Shown in pieces: positions 24,217 through 34,223 of a DNA stretch of 64,000 nt (positions within the stretch are counted from its first letter, which is position 1; every line of letters starts with the position of its first letter). The position numbers and the translations under genes were made by a program. The notes under the pieces were generated by a model. It was not told the origin of the DNA, searched no databases, and saw nothing but the letters and a program-made list of their open reading frames with translations. The stretch lies in contig NZ_ALAB01000007.1 of assembly GCF_000280055.1 (NCBI RefSeq), positions 1 through 64,000 on the forward strand. The letters run 5' to 3'. The stretch comes from Alishewanella aestuarii B11. GTDB lineage: Bacteria; Pseudomonadota; Gammaproteobacteria; Enterobacterales; Alteromonadaceae.

Positions 24217-26841
24217 TTAACCTTCTGTTTGCTGTGAGAGTTGTGCAATCAGGCTGCGTTTTAACTCGCTTTGCTGCTCGGCGGTTAATGCATCATCTGC
24301 TGCGTTGGATATTAAGAAAAAGTCTTCGGCACGCTCGCCGATAGTGGTAATTTTTGCGGCATGGATATTGACCCCGCATTGCTGAAACACCTGGCCAAGA
24401 TCGCAAAGCAGGCCTGGCGTATCCAGCGCGGCGATTTCCAGCATGGTGCGGTGTTTGGTATTACCGGGTAAAAACACCACCTTGGGTGGCACACTAAACT
24501 GGCGCATCTGGCGTGATAGCCGCGGTTTTTGCCGCGACAGATCCGGTTTGCCAGCAATAAACTGCTCCAGCGCTTTCTTGATACTTTGCTGGCGGCTGGG
24601 CGAGGTCACTGCTTCCCCGTTTTGCTCCAGTACCACAAAGGTATCCATGGCAAAGCCATCTTTATTGGTCATAATCTGGGCGTCGTAAATATTTACCTTT
24701 TTACTGTCTAAAGCCGCCACCATCCGCGCAAACAGGCCAGCCTGGTCGCGGGTATAAACAAACACCTGGGTGCCGCCTTTAATCGGCGCCTTACTGACCA
24801 GCACCAGGGGTTCATTGGGATCTTTGTGCCGCAGAATATGTTCGGTATGCCAGACAATTTGCTTCGGGCTGTAACGGGCAAAATAATCGGCTTTGATCCG
24901 GCTCCACAACTGTAGGATCTCACTTTCGATAAAGCTTTGTTTTATCAGCAGCGGCAGGGCTTCGGCCTGGTTTTCACGGATCAGATCGCGCAGATCCATC
25001 GGTTTTTCCAAACCGCGGCGGAAGGCTTTCTGGGTCGCTAAAAACAGTTCGCGTAACAGTGAGCCTTTCCAGTCGTTCCACAAATTATCATTGGTGGCGC
25101 GGATGTCAGCTAGGGTCAGGCAATACAAATAATTGAGCCGGGTTTCATCGCGCACCTTTTCGGCAAATTCGGCCACCACCTGCGGGTCATGAATATCGCG
25201 GCGCTGTGCCGTCACCGACATTAACAGATGGTTTTCGACTAACCAGGCAATCAGCTTGCTGTCAAAGTCACTGAGTTTATGCAGCTTGGCAAACTCGCGC
25301 ACATCCATGGCGCCCAGTTCGGAGTGATCGCCGCCGCGGCCTTTAGCAATATCGTGGAAGATGCCGGCGAGGTACAGCAGCTCCGGTTTCTCCATTTTTT
25401 TGACAATATCGGAGCAGAGCGGAAATTCGCTGTCATGCTCTGGCAAGCTGTACTTATACAGGTTTTTTAACAGCCGGTGCGTATGTTCATCCACGGTGTA
25501 GGCATGAAACAAGTCAAACTGCATCTGGCCTTCGATATTACGCCACTGTGGCAGATAAGCGGCCAGAATGCCGTAGCGGTGCATCAGGGTAATGGCTTTG
25601 TCCATGCCGCGCGGGTGGCGCAGTAGTGCCAGAAACAACTGGCGACAGGCTTCATAATCCTGCAGGTCACCCATCAAACGCCGCCGCACCTGGCGGATAA
25701 GCCGGATGGTCGTCGAGTGTACGCCGGTAATATTGGAGTTATTGGCAATATGCCAGAATAGCCGCAGTAAATTATCGCGTTTGGCAAAGACCGCATTATC
25801 ACTGGCTTTAATCAGATGGCCATGTAATTCAAAGTAATCGTCCAGTTGACTGACTTTAACTTTTTGCTGCGAATTCAGAATGCTGCCTTCAAAGTGTTGT
25901 AACAGCATTTCGTTCAGTTCGCTAACCCGCTGTACGGTGCGGAAAAACCGCTTCATCATCCGCTCGACCGAGGCCTTACCATCGGCACCAAAACCCAGCC
26001 GTTCGGCGGCAGCTGGCTGATAATCGAACAGGATCCTGTTTTCGTTACGGCCAGCTTCCAGATGCAGTGCAAAACGCATTTGCCACAGATAAGCTTCACA
26101 CTCCATCAATTCCTGATATTCATCTTCCGTCAGGTACTGATAGGCCACCAGCTCGCGCATGGTACGGGTATTAAAGTGTTTCTTGGCAACCCAACCGATG
26201 GTCTGGATATCACGCAGTCCGCCCGGGTTGGCTTTCAGATTCGGTTCCAGGTTATAGGCGGTGCCATGATACTGGGCATGGCGCTGTTGCTGTTCATGTC
26301 GTTTCGCCTGAAAAAACGCCTGACTGGTCCAGAAACTCTCACTCATCGCGGCTTCGTGCAACTCGTTAAACAGTTGCTTATTGCCAGTGAGCAGTCGCAT
26401 TTCCAGCAAATTGGTGGCAATGGTAATGTCTTCTTTGCCCAGACTCAGGGTTTCTTTTAGGGTGCGGACACTGTGGCCGACTTCCAGCCGCAGATCCCAC
26501 AGCAGTGTAATAAAGCGGCCGATGGCTTCGTGCTGCGCGCTGCCGGGCCTTTTTTCGACCAGCAGTAATAAATCGATATCGGAATAGGGATGCAGCTCGC
26601 CACGGCCATAACCGCCAACGGCCAGCAGGCTGATACTTTTATCTTTTGCCAGATCGCAATATTGCCACAGCTGCAGCAGTACTTCGTCGACAAAGCGGGC
26701 GCGGGCTTTGACCAGCGCATTAATTGGCTGGCTGTGAAAGGCGCGGGCCTGAAATTCCTGAAACTCAGCGAAGTGCTTTTTATAGGCATCCAGGGAGTAC
26801 CGCTCGGGCAGGGGGCGGTTAAAACTTAAGACCTGACTCAA
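24217..26841 (-). CDS. glnD: Bifunctional PII uridylyltransferase/uridylyl-removing enzyme
   Basis: GlnD is the glutamine sensor that uridylylates and deuridylylates PII proteins and so sets nitrogen control. The 874 residues contain the nucleotidyltransferase motif GGYGRGELHPYSDIDLLLL (76-94, with Asp88 and Asp90), an HD hydrolase domain with GIFHDIAKGRGGDHSELGA near 500, and two C-terminal ACT domains (about 695-870) that bind glutamine. The order map-glnD-dapD is as in E. coli. Confidence 0.97.
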   Translation of the reverse strand: MSQVLSFNRPLPERYSLDAYKKHFAEFQEFQARAFHSQPINALVKARARFVDEVLLQLWQYCDLAKDKSISLLAVGGYGRGELHPYSDIDLLLLVEKRPGSAQHEAIGRFITLLWDLRLEVGHSVRTLKETLSLGKEDITIATNLLEMRLLTGNKQLFNELHEAAMSESFWTSQAFFQAKRHEQQQRHAQYHGTAYNLEPNLKANPGGLRDIQTIGWVAKKHFNTRTMRELVAYQYLTEDEYQELMECEAYLWQMRFALHLEAGRNENRILFDYQPAAAERLGFGADGKASVERMMKRFFRTVQRVSELNEMLLQHFEGSILNSQQKVKVSQLDDYFELHGHLIKASDNAVFAKRDNLLRLFWHIANNSNITGVHSTTIRLIRQVRRRLMGDLQDYEACRQLFLALLRHPRGMDKAITLMHRYGILAAYLPQWRNIEGQMQFDLFHAYTVDEHTHRLLKNLYKYSLPEHDSEFPLCSDIVKKMEKPELLYLAGIFHDIAKGRGGDHSELGAMDVREFAKLHKLSDFDSKLIAWLVENHLLMSVTAQRRDIHDPQVVAEFAEKVRDETRLNYLYCLTLADIRATNDNLWNDWKGSLLRELFLATQKAFRRGLEKPMDLRDLIRENQAEALPLLIKQSFIESEILQLWSRIKADYFARYSPKQIVWHTEHILRHKDPNEPLVLVSKAPIKGGTQVFVYTRDQAGLFARMVAALDSKKVNIYDAQIMTNKDGFAMDTFVVLEQNGEAVTSPSRQQSIKKALEQFIAGKPDLSRQKPRLSRQMRQFSVPPKVVFLPGNTKHRTMLEIAALDTPGLLCDLGQVFQQCGVNIHAAKITTIGERAEDFFLISNAADDALTAEQQSELKRSLIAQLSQQTEG

Positions 26842-26871
26842 GAGGAACTCCTTCTGCTGTGTATTGTTAGG

Positions 26872-27660
26872 TTACTCTGCGGTAACAATCCGCTCGATGG
26901 TGTCATCGCTGCGTAGCGTTAAAATTTCGCAACCAGTATCGGTGACCAGAATGGTATGTTCAAACTGGGCGGATAAACTGCGATCCTTGGTAACGACTGT
27001 CCAGCCATCTTTTAACAGCTTGCTGTGACGGGCACCGGCATTAATCATCGGTTCGATGGTTAAACACATGCCGCTTTTTAACACCTCACCGGTTCCCGGC
27101 TTGCCATAGTGCAGTACCTGAGGTTCCTCATGGAACACGGCGCCGATACCATGGCCACAGTATTCACGTACTATCGAATAGCTATGTTTTTCGGCATGTT
27201 GTTGGATCACATGGCCAATATCACCCAAACGGGCGCCGTCTTTGACTTTTTTGATACCCAGGTACATGGCTTCCTGGGTGATACGAATTAAGCGCTCAGC
27301 CAGAATGCTCGGTTTGCCCACCACAAACATCTTAGAGGTATCGCCGTGATAGCCATCTTTTATCACGGTGATATCGATATTGATAATATCGCCGTCTTTT
27401 AGCACCTTGTCGCCAGGGATACCGTGACAGATCACATGGTTCACTGAGGTACAGATGGATTTTGGAAAACCGTGGTAGTTCAATGGTGCCGGTACAGCCT
27501 GCTGCACATTGACAATATAGTCATGGCAGATGGTATTCAGCTCATCGGTAGTGACACCGGCTTTGACATGGGGTTCGATCATTTCCAGCACTTCGGCGGC
27601 CAAACGACCTGCAATGCGCATTTTTTCTATTTCGGCCGGAGTTTTAATCGGTGCTGTCAT
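26872..27660 (-). CDS. map: Type I methionine aminopeptidase
   Basis: Map removes the initiator methionine from nascent proteins. The 262 residues include the metal ligands in DGDIINIDITVIKDGYHGDTSK (two Asp), GHGIGAVFHEEP (His) and CLTIEPM (Glu), with the last Glu in SAQFEHTILV. It is divergent from rpsB, an arrangement common in gammaproteobacteria, and is followed 30 bp later by glnD. Confidence 0.97.
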   Translation of the reverse strand: MTAPIKTPAEIEKMRIAGRLAAEVLEMIEPHVKAGVTTDELNTICHDYIVNVQQAVPAPLNYHGFPKSICTSVNHVICHGIPGDKVLKDGDIINIDITVIKDGYHGDTSKMFVVGKPSILAERLIRITQEAMYLGIKKVKDGARLGDIGHVIQQHAEKHSYSIVREYCGHGIGAVFHEEPQVLHYGKPGTGEVLKSGMCLTIEPMINAGARHSKLLKDGWTVVTKDRSLSAQFEHTILVTDTGCEILTLRSDDTIERIVTAE

Positions 27661-27746
27661 GCTTGTTCTCTCTAACTTATTGTGCGGCTATCGCCGTGCA
27701 TCTTGAAATCCATTGGCGCTAAACTGCTGTTTATTTGCCCATCAGA

Positions 27747-27775
27747 TTGTATTTAATACGGCATTATGGTATAAA
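27747..27775 (+). promoter_or_regulatory. Predicted sigma-70 promoter of rpsB-tsf
   Basis: TTGTAT (27747-27752) and TATAAA (27770-27775) are 17 bp apart. A GC-rich discriminator (GCGCGCCGC) follows, the type associated with stringent control of ribosomal protein genes. Start would be near 27782, giving a leader of about 215 nt. Confidence 0.75.
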
Positions 27776-27909
27776 GCGCGCCGCAATTTCGCAAATGACA
27801 TTGTACCCTAACTTAGCGCCGGAGTGCTGTAGCTTTACAGAATTTCTGGTTATAAGTGAGTCGTTTTTGACGTTAGCAAACTGCAAAACACTTAATTAAA
27901 CAACACACA

Positions 27910-27966
27910 TGCATCGACACGTATTCCGGGGTGCCTGGTGAAAACCGGGTCGGCATATGGGATGCA
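27910..27966 (+). ncRNA. Structured rpsB leader (probable S2 autoregulatory element)
   Basis: TGCATC (27910-27915) pairs with GATGCA (27961-27966) as an outer stem. Inside, GGTGCC and GGCAT can pair, with an inner TGGTGAAAACC hairpin. In E. coli and relatives the rpsB 5' leader is conserved and mediates repression by protein S2; the position and GC-rich paired core here fit that element. The pairing is drawn by eye. Confidence 0.65.
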
Positions 27967-27998
27967 TGGAGGCCTAACCCCTAAACAGGAAAATTATC

Positions 27999-28727
27999 AT
28001 GGCAAAAGTTTCAATGCGCGACATGCTCCAGGCGGGCGTACACTTCGGTCACCAAACCCGTTACTGGAACCCAAAAATGAAGCCATTCATTTTCGGCGCC
28101 CGTAACCGTGTACATATCATCAACCTGGAACAAACTGTTCCAATGATGAATGACGCCCTGGCTTTCATTCAGCAAGTATCAGCGAAAAAGGGCAAGATCC
28201 TGTTCGTAGGTACCAAGCGCGCTGCCTCAGAAGCGATCAAAGAAGCCGCAGTTAAAGTTGACCAGTTCTACGTAAACCACCGCTGGTTAGGTGGTATGCT
28301 GACTAACTGGAAAACTGTTCGTCAGTCAATCAAGCGTTTAAAAGACCTGGAAGCACAAAGCCAGGACGGTACTTTCGACAAGCTGACCAAGAAAGAAGCT
28401 TTAGACCGTACCCGTGAGATGGACAAGCTGGAAAAGAGCTTAGGCGGTATCAAAGAGATGGGCGGCTTACCGGACGTACTGTTCGTTATCGACGCTGACC
28501 ACGAGCATATCGCGATCAAAGAAGCCAACAACCTGGGTATTCCGGTAGTAGCTATTGTAGATACTAACTCAGATCCTAAAGGTGTTGACTACGTAATCCC
28601 TGGTAACGACGACGCTATCCGCGCTATCCAGTTATATCTGGGCGCTGTTGGCCAGGCGATCCAGGAAGGTCGTGACAAAACCATCGAAGTCCAGGCTGAA
28701 GCCGAAGCCTTCGTTGAAGCAGAATAA
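27999..28727 (+). CDS. rpsB: 30S ribosomal protein S2
   Basis: S2 is a late-assembling protein of the small ribosomal subunit. The 242-residue sequence is full length, with [41 protein letters not shown], and [17 protein letters not shown] as family signatures. ATG 27999 follows AGGAAAA. Codon choice is strongly biased, as expected for a highly expressed gene. tsf follows on the same transcript across a hairpin. Confidence 0.98.
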   Translation: MAKVSMRDMLQAGVHFGHQTRYWNPKMKPFIFGARNRVHIINLEQTVPMMNDALAFIQQVSAKKGKILFVGTKRAASEAIKEAAVKVDQFYVNHRWLGGMLTNWKTVRQSIKRLKDLEAQSQDGTFDKLTKKEALDRTREMDKLEKSLGGIKEMGGLPDVLFVIDADHEHIAIKEANNLGIPVVAIVDTNSDPKGVDYVIPGNDDAIRAIQLYLGAVGQAIQEGRDKTIEVQAEAEAFVEAE

Positions 28728-28781
28728 TTATTCTGTCATCAGCCGGGTGTAAGCTCGGCTGAGATTCAGGATCACTTTGCA

Positions 28782-28805
28782 ACAGGGGCGTCTCGCCCCT
28801 GTTTG
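28782..28805 (+). terminator. Hairpin between rpsB and tsf (partial terminator)
   Basis: ACAGGGGCG (28782-28790) pairs with CGCCCCTGT (28794-28802) around TCT and is followed by TTGTC. A leaky terminator at this place would reduce tsf relative to rpsB transcription, as known in E. coli. The T-run is short, so read-through is likely. Confidence 0.7.
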
Positions 28806-28832
28806 TCTGAACTAAATTACGAGGAAGCTCCC

Positions 28833-29705
28833 ATGGCTGTAACTGCCGCATTAGTAAAAGAATTACGCGAGCGCACTGGCGCTGGCATGATGGATTGTAA
28901 AAAAGCGCTGGAAGAAACCGCAGGTGATATCGAAGCGGCAATCGACGCCATGCGTAAAAGCGGTTTAGCCAAGGCGGCTAAAAAAGCTGGCCGTATCGCT
29001 GCTGAAGGCGTGGTATTAACCCGCGTTGCTAACGGTGTTGGTCTGGCGATTGAATTTAACTGCGAAACTGACTTCGTAGCACGTGACACCAGCTTCCTGG
29101 CCTTTGCCAATAGCGTTGCTGATCTGGCCCAGGCTCAGAACATCGACAACGTTGAAGCGCTGTTAGCCGCGGATCTGAACGGTACTTCTGTGGAAGATAC
29201 CCGCGCTACTCTGGTAGCCAAAATCGGTGAAAACATCAACGTACGTCGCATTGCCAAAGTTGAAGGCGCGGTGATTGGTCAGTATATCCACTCCGGCCGC
29301 ATTGGTGTATTAGCTGTGCTGGAAGGCGGTAACGAAGATATCGCTAAAGATGTGGCAATGCACGTTGCAGCGAATAACCCAGGTTATGTTAACCCGGAAG
29401 ACGTATCTGCCGAAGTGGTAGAGCGTGAGCGTCAAATCCAGGTTGAAATCGCAGTTAACTCAGGCAAGCCACAAGAAATCGCTGAGAAAATGGTTGCCGG
29501 TCGGATGACCAAGTTCACTGGCGAAGTCAGCTTAACTGGCCAGCCATTCGTGAAAGATCCGTCAATCACTACTGGCGAATTCCTGAAGCAAAACGGCGCG
29601 AAAGCCATTTCTTTCATTCGTCTGGAAGTAGGCGAAGGTATTGAGAAGAAAGAAGAAGACTTCGCAGCTGAAGTTGCGGCTCAGATCGCTGCTGCTAAGA
29701 AGTAA
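28833..29705 (+). CDS. tsf: Elongation factor Ts
   Basis: EF-Ts exchanges GDP on EF-Tu. The 290-residue protein starts [20 protein letters not shown] at ATG 28833, behind GAGGAAG; an upstream in-frame ATG at 28803 lies in the hairpin and is not favoured. The contact motif with EF-Tu ([12 protein letters not shown]) is at about 74-85, and the core repeats follow. A terminator ends the rpsB-tsf unit. Confidence 0.97.
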   Translation: MAVTAALVKELRERTGAGMMDCKKALEETAGDIEAAIDAMRKSGLAKAAKKAGRIAAEGVVLTRVANGVGLAIEFNCETDFVARDTSFLAFANSVADLAQAQNIDNVEALLAADLNGTSVEDTRATLVAKIGENINVRRIAKVEGAVIGQYIHSGRIGVLAVLEGGNEDIAKDVAMHVAANNPGYVNPEDVSAEVVERERQIQVEIAVNSGKPQEIAEKMVAGRMTKFTGEVSLTGQPFVKDPSITTGEFLKQNGAKAISFIRLEVGEGIEKKEEDFAAEVAAQIAAAKK

Positions 29706-29741
29706 TTTGCGCTTTAGCAAATGGCGTAAAACCGCTAAAAT

Positions 29742-29770
29742 AACCGCGACCTAAGTCGCGGTTTTTTTTT
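29742..29770 (+). terminator. Rho-independent terminator after tsf
   Basis: AACCGCGAC and GTCGCGGTT pair around CTAA and run into nine or ten T residues. Confidence 0.93.
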
Positions 29771-29881
29771 GCCCGGCTCGCATACACCCAAAAACCTCGC
29801 AGATCCGGGTAGCCAACACCCCGCATCTGCAGGGTTAAAGGGTATAACTGCATAACAACACCAACAGCACTAGGGGTAACC

Positions 29882-30622
29882 ATGAGTATCAATCCAAAAC
29901 CAATGTATCGGCGCATCCTGTTAAAACTCAGTGGCGAGGCCCTGATGGGGGATGAAGGCTTTGGTATCGATCCTAAGGTGTTGGATCGGATGGCTCAGGA
30001 AATCAAAGAATTAGTCGAACTGGGCGTGCAGGTAGGTATCGTCATAGGTGGCGGTAATATCTTTCGTGGCGAAGGTTTAGCCAAAGCCGGTATGAACCGT
30101 GTCGTCGGCGACCATATGGGCATGTTGGCTACTGTAATGAACGGCCTGGCGATGCGTGATGCCCTGCACCGGGCTTATGTCAACGCGCGGATGATGAGCG
30201 CCATCCCATTAAACGGCGTCTGTGATGCCTATAGCTGGGCTGAGGCCATCAGTTTATTAAAATCGGGCCGGGTAGTCATTTTCTCCGCCGGTACCGGTAA
30301 CCCGTTCTTTACTACGGATTCAGCTGCCTGTTTACGCGGTATCGAGATTGAAGCCGATGCAGTTTTAAAAGCCACCAAGGTGGACGGCGTTTATTCTGCG
30401 GATCCGGTAAAGGATCCTGCCGCGACGCTATACAGCCAACTGACCTATAACGAGGTATTGGATAAAGAACTGAAGGTCATGGATCTGGCGGCCTTTACTC
30501 TGGCTCGTGACCATAATCTGCAAATCCGCGTCTTTAATATGAACAAACCTGGCGCGCTGAAGCGGGTGATTATGGGTGAGGCCGAAGGCACAACCATCGA
30601 CCATCAGGAAAATTTACAGTAA
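29882..30622 (+). CDS. pyrH: UMP kinase
   Basis: PyrH phosphorylates UMP to UDP and belongs to the amino-acid-kinase fold. The 246 residues include [18 protein letters not shown], the glycine loop [30 protein letters not shown], and [23 protein letters not shown] 29882 is behind GGGG-TAACC. It is located between tsf and frr, as in E. coli. Confidence 0.97.
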   Translation: MSINPKPMYRRILLKLSGEALMGDEGFGIDPKVLDRMAQEIKELVELGVQVGIVIGGGNIFRGEGLAKAGMNRVVGDHMGMLATVMNGLAMRDALHRAYVNARMMSAIPLNGVCDAYSWAEAISLLKSGRVVIFSAGTGNPFFTTDSAACLRGIEIEADAVLKATKVDGVYSADPVKDPAATLYSQLTYNEVLDKELKVMDLAAFTLARDHNLQIRVFNMNKPGALKRVIMGEAEGTTIDHQENLQ

Positions 30623-30681
30623 ACTAGCCGGCCTAATGGCGCCGTTGGCGCCACAGCTGGATCAATAAAAGGATAACGATC

Positions 30682-31239
30682 GTGATTAACGACATTATTG
30701 CTGATGCAAAAGTCCGGATGGATAAAAGCGTTGAAGCGCTGAAAAGCCAACTTACTAAGGTTCGCACTGGCCGGGCCCACCCCAGCTTGCTGGACGGTAT
30801 TCAAGTGTCGTACTACGGTGCCGACACCCCGTTACGCCAGGTTGCTAACGTGTCGATTGAAGACTCTCGTACGCTGGCGATCACCGTATTTGATAAAAGC
30901 CTGACCCAGGCGGTAGAAAAAGCCATTATGGCCTCGAATCTGGGATTAAATCCGATGTCAGCCGGTACTGTGATCCGGGTGCCATTACCACCGCTGACCG
31001 AGGAGCGTCGTAAAGATCTGGTCAAGCTGGTACGTGGCGAAGCGGAAGGCGGCCGGGTTGCTGTGCGTAATATTCGTCGTGATGCCAATGCTGACTTTAA
31101 AGCCTTACTGAAAGATAAAGAAATCAGTGAAGATGATGAGCGTAAAGCTGCAGATGAAATTCAAAAGCTGACCGATATCTTTGTAAAGAAAATCGATGAA
31201 GTGTTAGCGGAAAAAGAGCGGGAGCTGATGGAAGTCTGA
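30682..31239 (+). CDS. frr: Ribosome recycling factor
   Basis: RRF splits post-termination ribosomes together with EF-G. The 185-residue protein shows [20 protein letters not shown], the [20 protein letters not shown] segment and RRDLV-type [23 protein letters not shown] 30682 follows AAAGGATAA. A terminator lies 40 bp downstream. Confidence 0.97.
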   Translation: MINDIIADAKVRMDKSVEALKSQLTKVRTGRAHPSLLDGIQVSYYGADTPLRQVANVSIEDSRTLAITVFDKSLTQAVEKAIMASNLGLNPMSAGTVIRVPLPPLTEERRKDLVKLVRGEAEGGRVAVRNIRRDANADFKALLKDKEISEDDERKAADEIQKLTDIFVKKIDEVLAEKERELMEV

Positions 31240-31277
31240 TTGTAGACTTCTGTTGCTACTGTTCGGTTGAATACTTA

Positions 31278-31316
31278 AAAAAGCGCCGTGCCAGTTTTAC
31301 TTCGCGGCGCTTTTTG
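31278..31316 (+). terminator. Rho-independent terminator after frr
   Basis: AAAAAGCGCCG pairs with CGGCGCTTTTT across a 16-base loop, followed by GTTAA. It separates pyrH-frr from the uppS operon. Confidence 0.82.
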
Positions 31317-31393
31317 TTAAGCGCAAGCTGAACTCTGCAACGGGAACAGCTGACTAAGCGGTTTATGGCACTATTCTTACACAGGTTTTACGG

Positions 31394-32164
31394 ATGACGG
31401 CAGTACCCCAGCTGAAACAGCAAAATTTGCCACAACATGTGGCCATTATCATGGATGGCAATGGACGCTGGGCCGAGCGGCAAGGTAAGCCGCGGGTCTG
31501 GGGCCATAAAAAAGGTGTGGAAGCGGTGCGGCGTAGTGTTAGTTTTTGCCGTGAGTTGGGCATCCAGTCGCTGACGTTATTTGCTTTTAGCAGTGAAAAC
31601 TGGCGGCGGCCAGAAGACGAAGTCAGTACGCTGATGCAGCTGTTTTTAATGGTGCTGCAGAAAGAAGTCAAAGCCCTGCACAAGCATAATATCCGGTTAA
31701 AAATAATTGGTGATTTATCGGCATTTAGCGATAAGCTGGTACAAAGTATCCGCAAGGCAGAGCAATTGACGGCGGCAAATACCGCCATGACGCTGAATAT
31801 TGCGGCTAATTATGGTGGGCGCTGGGATATCGTCGCAGCCAGCCGGAAATTGGCGGAGCAGGTACAAAGCGGCACTTTGCAGCCAGCACAGATTAATGAG
31901 CAGCTACTGGGTAGCCAGATGCAAATGGCGGAGCAACCGGAGCTGGATCTATTGATCCGTACCGGTGGCGATTTACGCATCAGTAACTTTTTGCTGTGGC
32001 AGGCCGCTTACGCGGAGCTGTGGTTTACCGAAACCTTATGGCCGGATTTTGATCAGCAGGTATTCTCTGAAGCCATTGCCGCCTATATCAACCGGGAGCG
32101 CCGCTTTGGCTGTACCGGTGCCCAGATCCGTGAGCTTGCCGCTATCAATAATAATAAAGGATAA
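31394..32164 (+). CDS. uppS: Undecaprenyl diphosphate synthase (di-trans,poly-cis)
   Basis: This cis-prenyltransferase builds the C55 lipid carrier for peptidoglycan and O-antigen. The 256 residues carry the catalytic [14 protein letters not shown] (15-28), the [11 protein letters not shown] loop and the C-terminal [20 protein letters not shown] with [12 protein letters not shown]. It opens the uppS-cdsA-dxr-rseP-bamA-skp-lpx chain and is 5 bp from cdsA. Confidence 0.97.
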   Translation: MTAVPQLKQQNLPQHVAIIMDGNGRWAERQGKPRVWGHKKGVEAVRRSVSFCRELGIQSLTLFAFSSENWRRPEDEVSTLMQLFLMVLQKEVKALHKHNIRLKIIGDLSAFSDKLVQSIRKAEQLTAANTAMTLNIAANYGGRWDIVAASRKLAEQVQSGTLQPAQINEQLLGSQMQMAEQPELDLLIRTGGDLRISNFLLWQAAYAELWFTETLWPDFDQQVFSEAIAAYINRERRFGCTGAQIRELAAINNNKG

Positions 32165-32169
32165 GCATA

Positions 32170-33036
32170 TTGTTTAAACAACGTCTGATAACAGCCCTGA
32201 TCCTGGCGCCACTGGCGCTGGCAGCGGTATTTTATCTGCCCCTGTATTTATTTGCTGCCGTGTTGTCTGCAGCCTTTTTACTCGGTGCCTGGGAATGGAG
32301 TGGTTTTTGTGGCCTGGCCAATAAACGCAGCCGGGCACTGTATGTGGTATTAACCGCCGCGCTAATGGCCTTGTTCTATGCCGTAACGCCACTCGATCCC
32401 AACCAACAGGTGTTACATAACTTGCCGTTATTTTCAATTTTAATGCTTGGCGCCGCCTGGTGGTTACTGGCCATTGTGCTGGTATTAACCTTTCCGGCTA
32501 GTCAGCGGCTGTGGGCCAGCAGTGATTGGCGTCGCGCACTGATGGGCTGGTGCACCTTGTTGCCGGCCTGGGCTGCACTGTTATATATCCGCGGTCTTGG
32601 TTACGAGCAGTCCTCTTTCTATGGTGCCTGGCTGATTTTCGCGTTACTGGGTCTGGTATGGGCCGCCGATATCGGTGGCTATCTGGTCGGTAAGCCCTTT
32701 GGTAAAACTAAGTTGTTGCCTAAAGTCAGCCCCGGTAAAACGCTGGAAGGTATGCTTGGCGGTCTTGGTTTTGTACTCTTGGTGCTGACGGCGTTACTGG
32801 TCTGGCGTGACTGGCCAGGCGTAAGCTGGCACTGGTATCTGGCTGCTATAGCGCTAACGGTATTGTCGGTATTTGGCGATCTGAGTGAGAGTATGTTTAA
32901 ACGGGTGGCGGGTAAAAAGGACAGCGGTGCTTTTTTACCGGGACACGGTGGAATTTTGGATCGTATCGACAGCTTAACCGCCACAGCACCCCTGTATGCG
33001 TTACTGCTGGCGTTTCTGGGTAACCAATTTTTATGA
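32170..33036 (+). CDS. cdsA: Phosphatidate cytidylyltransferase
   Basis: CdsA makes CDP-diacylglycerol from phosphatidic acid at the inner membrane. The 288-residue protein has about eight hydrophobic segments and the CDS signature near its end ([20 protein letters not shown], then GILDRID). The start is TTG 32170, giving [15 protein letters not shown], aligned with the E. coli N-terminus. It overlaps dxr by 4 bp (ATGA). Confidence 0.95.
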   Translation: MFKQRLITALILAPLALAAVFYLPLYLFAAVLSAAFLLGAWEWSGFCGLANKRSRALYVVLTAALMALFYAVTPLDPNQQVLHNLPLFSILMLGAAWWLLAIVLVLTFPASQRLWASSDWRRALMGWCTLLPAWAALLYIRGLGYEQSSFYGAWLIFALLGLVWAADIGGYLVGKPFGKTKLLPKVSPGKTLEGMLGGLGFVLLVLTALLVWRDWPGVSWHWYLAAIALTVLSVFGDLSESMFKRVAGKKDSGAFLPGHGGILDRIDSLTATAPLYALLLAFLGNQFL

Positions 33037-34223
33037 AGCAGTTGGTGATCCTTGGCGCAACCGGCTCTATCGGCTGCAGTACCTTATCGGTGGTCGCAGC
33101 GCATCCGGATAAGTTTCAGGTGCTGGCTCTAACGGCATCGACCGCAGTCGATAAGCTGTTCGAACAGTGTCTGGCAGTAAAACCGCGTTATGCAGCTATG
33201 CAAGATAGTAAGGCTGCGGCTGAGCTCAAGTTCCGCTTGCAACAAGCCGGGCTGACAACAGAAGTGTTATCGGGTACCGCCGGTTTAACGGTACTGGCGG
33301 CGCATCCGGACGCGGATATCGTGATGGCCGCTATTGTCGGTGCGGCCGGCTTGCTTCCAACCCTGGCGGCAGTTGAAGCCGGCAAAAAGGTTTTGCTGGC
33401 CAATAAAGAAGCGCTGGTGATGAGCGGTGGCCTCTTTATGGCCAAGGTGGCGCAGCATGGCGCAACCTTGCTGCCAATTGACAGCGAACATAATGCGATT
33501 TTTCAATGCTTACCTCCGGCACTGCAACAAGCGGCCAGCCAGGGTCAGTTAGCTGAGCATGGTATTAGCCGTTTGCTGCTTACCGGCAGTGGCGGCCCTT
33601 TTTTAACCCGGCCGTTGGACAGTTTTGCTGCGATTACGCCGGCGGAAGCGGTAGCGCATCCGAACTGGAGTATGGGGCAGAAAATTTCAGTTGATAGTGC
33701 CACCATGATGAACAAGGGGCTGGAGTTTATTGAAGCGCGCTGGCTATTCAACTGTGTGCCGCAAGATATCCAGGTGGTGATCCACCCGCAAAGCATTATT
33801 CACTCTATGGTGCAGTACAGTGACGGCTCAGTGCTGGCGCAGCTGGGACAACCGGATATGCGCACTCCTATCGCACATGCTCTGGCCTATCCACAGCGGA
33901 TCAGTAGTCCGGTCCCGGCTTTGGACTTTAGTAAGTTGGCGGCCTTTACCTTTACCGAACCCGAGCCGGCGCGTTATCCCAATCTGTATCTGGCAATCGA
34001 TGCCTGTGCCGCCGGACAGGGGGCGACCACAGCGCTGAATGCCGCCAATGAAGAAGCGGTAGCGGCTTTCTTACAGGGGCAGTTGGCCTTTAACCGCATT
34101 AGTGAGGTTAACCAGCGCTGTCTGACAGAATTTGCGCACTATGACGCGCAGTGTCTGGATGCTATATTGGAGGTTGATCAACAAAGCCGTGCCTTTGCCC
34201 GTGCGCTAATAGGAAAGTTCTGA
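33033..34223 (+). CDS. dxr: 1-deoxy-D-xylulose 5-phosphate reductoisomerase
   Basis: Dxr (IspC) converts DXP to methylerythritol phosphate, the committed step of non-mevalonate isoprenoid synthesis. The 396-residue protein has the NADPH fold [14 protein letters not shown] (8-21), [13 protein letters not shown], the metal/substrate segment [14 protein letters not shown] and the flexible loop with [20 protein letters not shown]. It overlaps both cdsA and rseP by one to four bases. Confidence 0.97.
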   Translation: MKQLVILGATGSIGCSTLSVVAAHPDKFQVLALTASTAVDKLFEQCLAVKPRYAAMQDSKAAAELKFRLQQAGLTTEVLSGTAGLTVLAAHPDADIVMAAIVGAAGLLPTLAAVEAGKKVLLANKEALVMSGGLFMAKVAQHGATLLPIDSEHNAIFQCLPPALQQAASQGQLAEHGISRLLLTGSGGPFLTRPLDSFAAITPAEAVAHPNWSMGQKISVDSATMMNKGLEFIEARWLFNCVPQDIQVVIHPQSIIHSMVQYSDGSVLAQLGQPDMRTPIAHALAYPQRISSPVPALDFSKLAAFTFTEPEPARYPNLYLAIDACAAGQGATTALNAANEEAVAAFLQGQLAFNRISEVNQRCLTEFAHYDAQCLDAILEVDQQSRAFARALIGKF

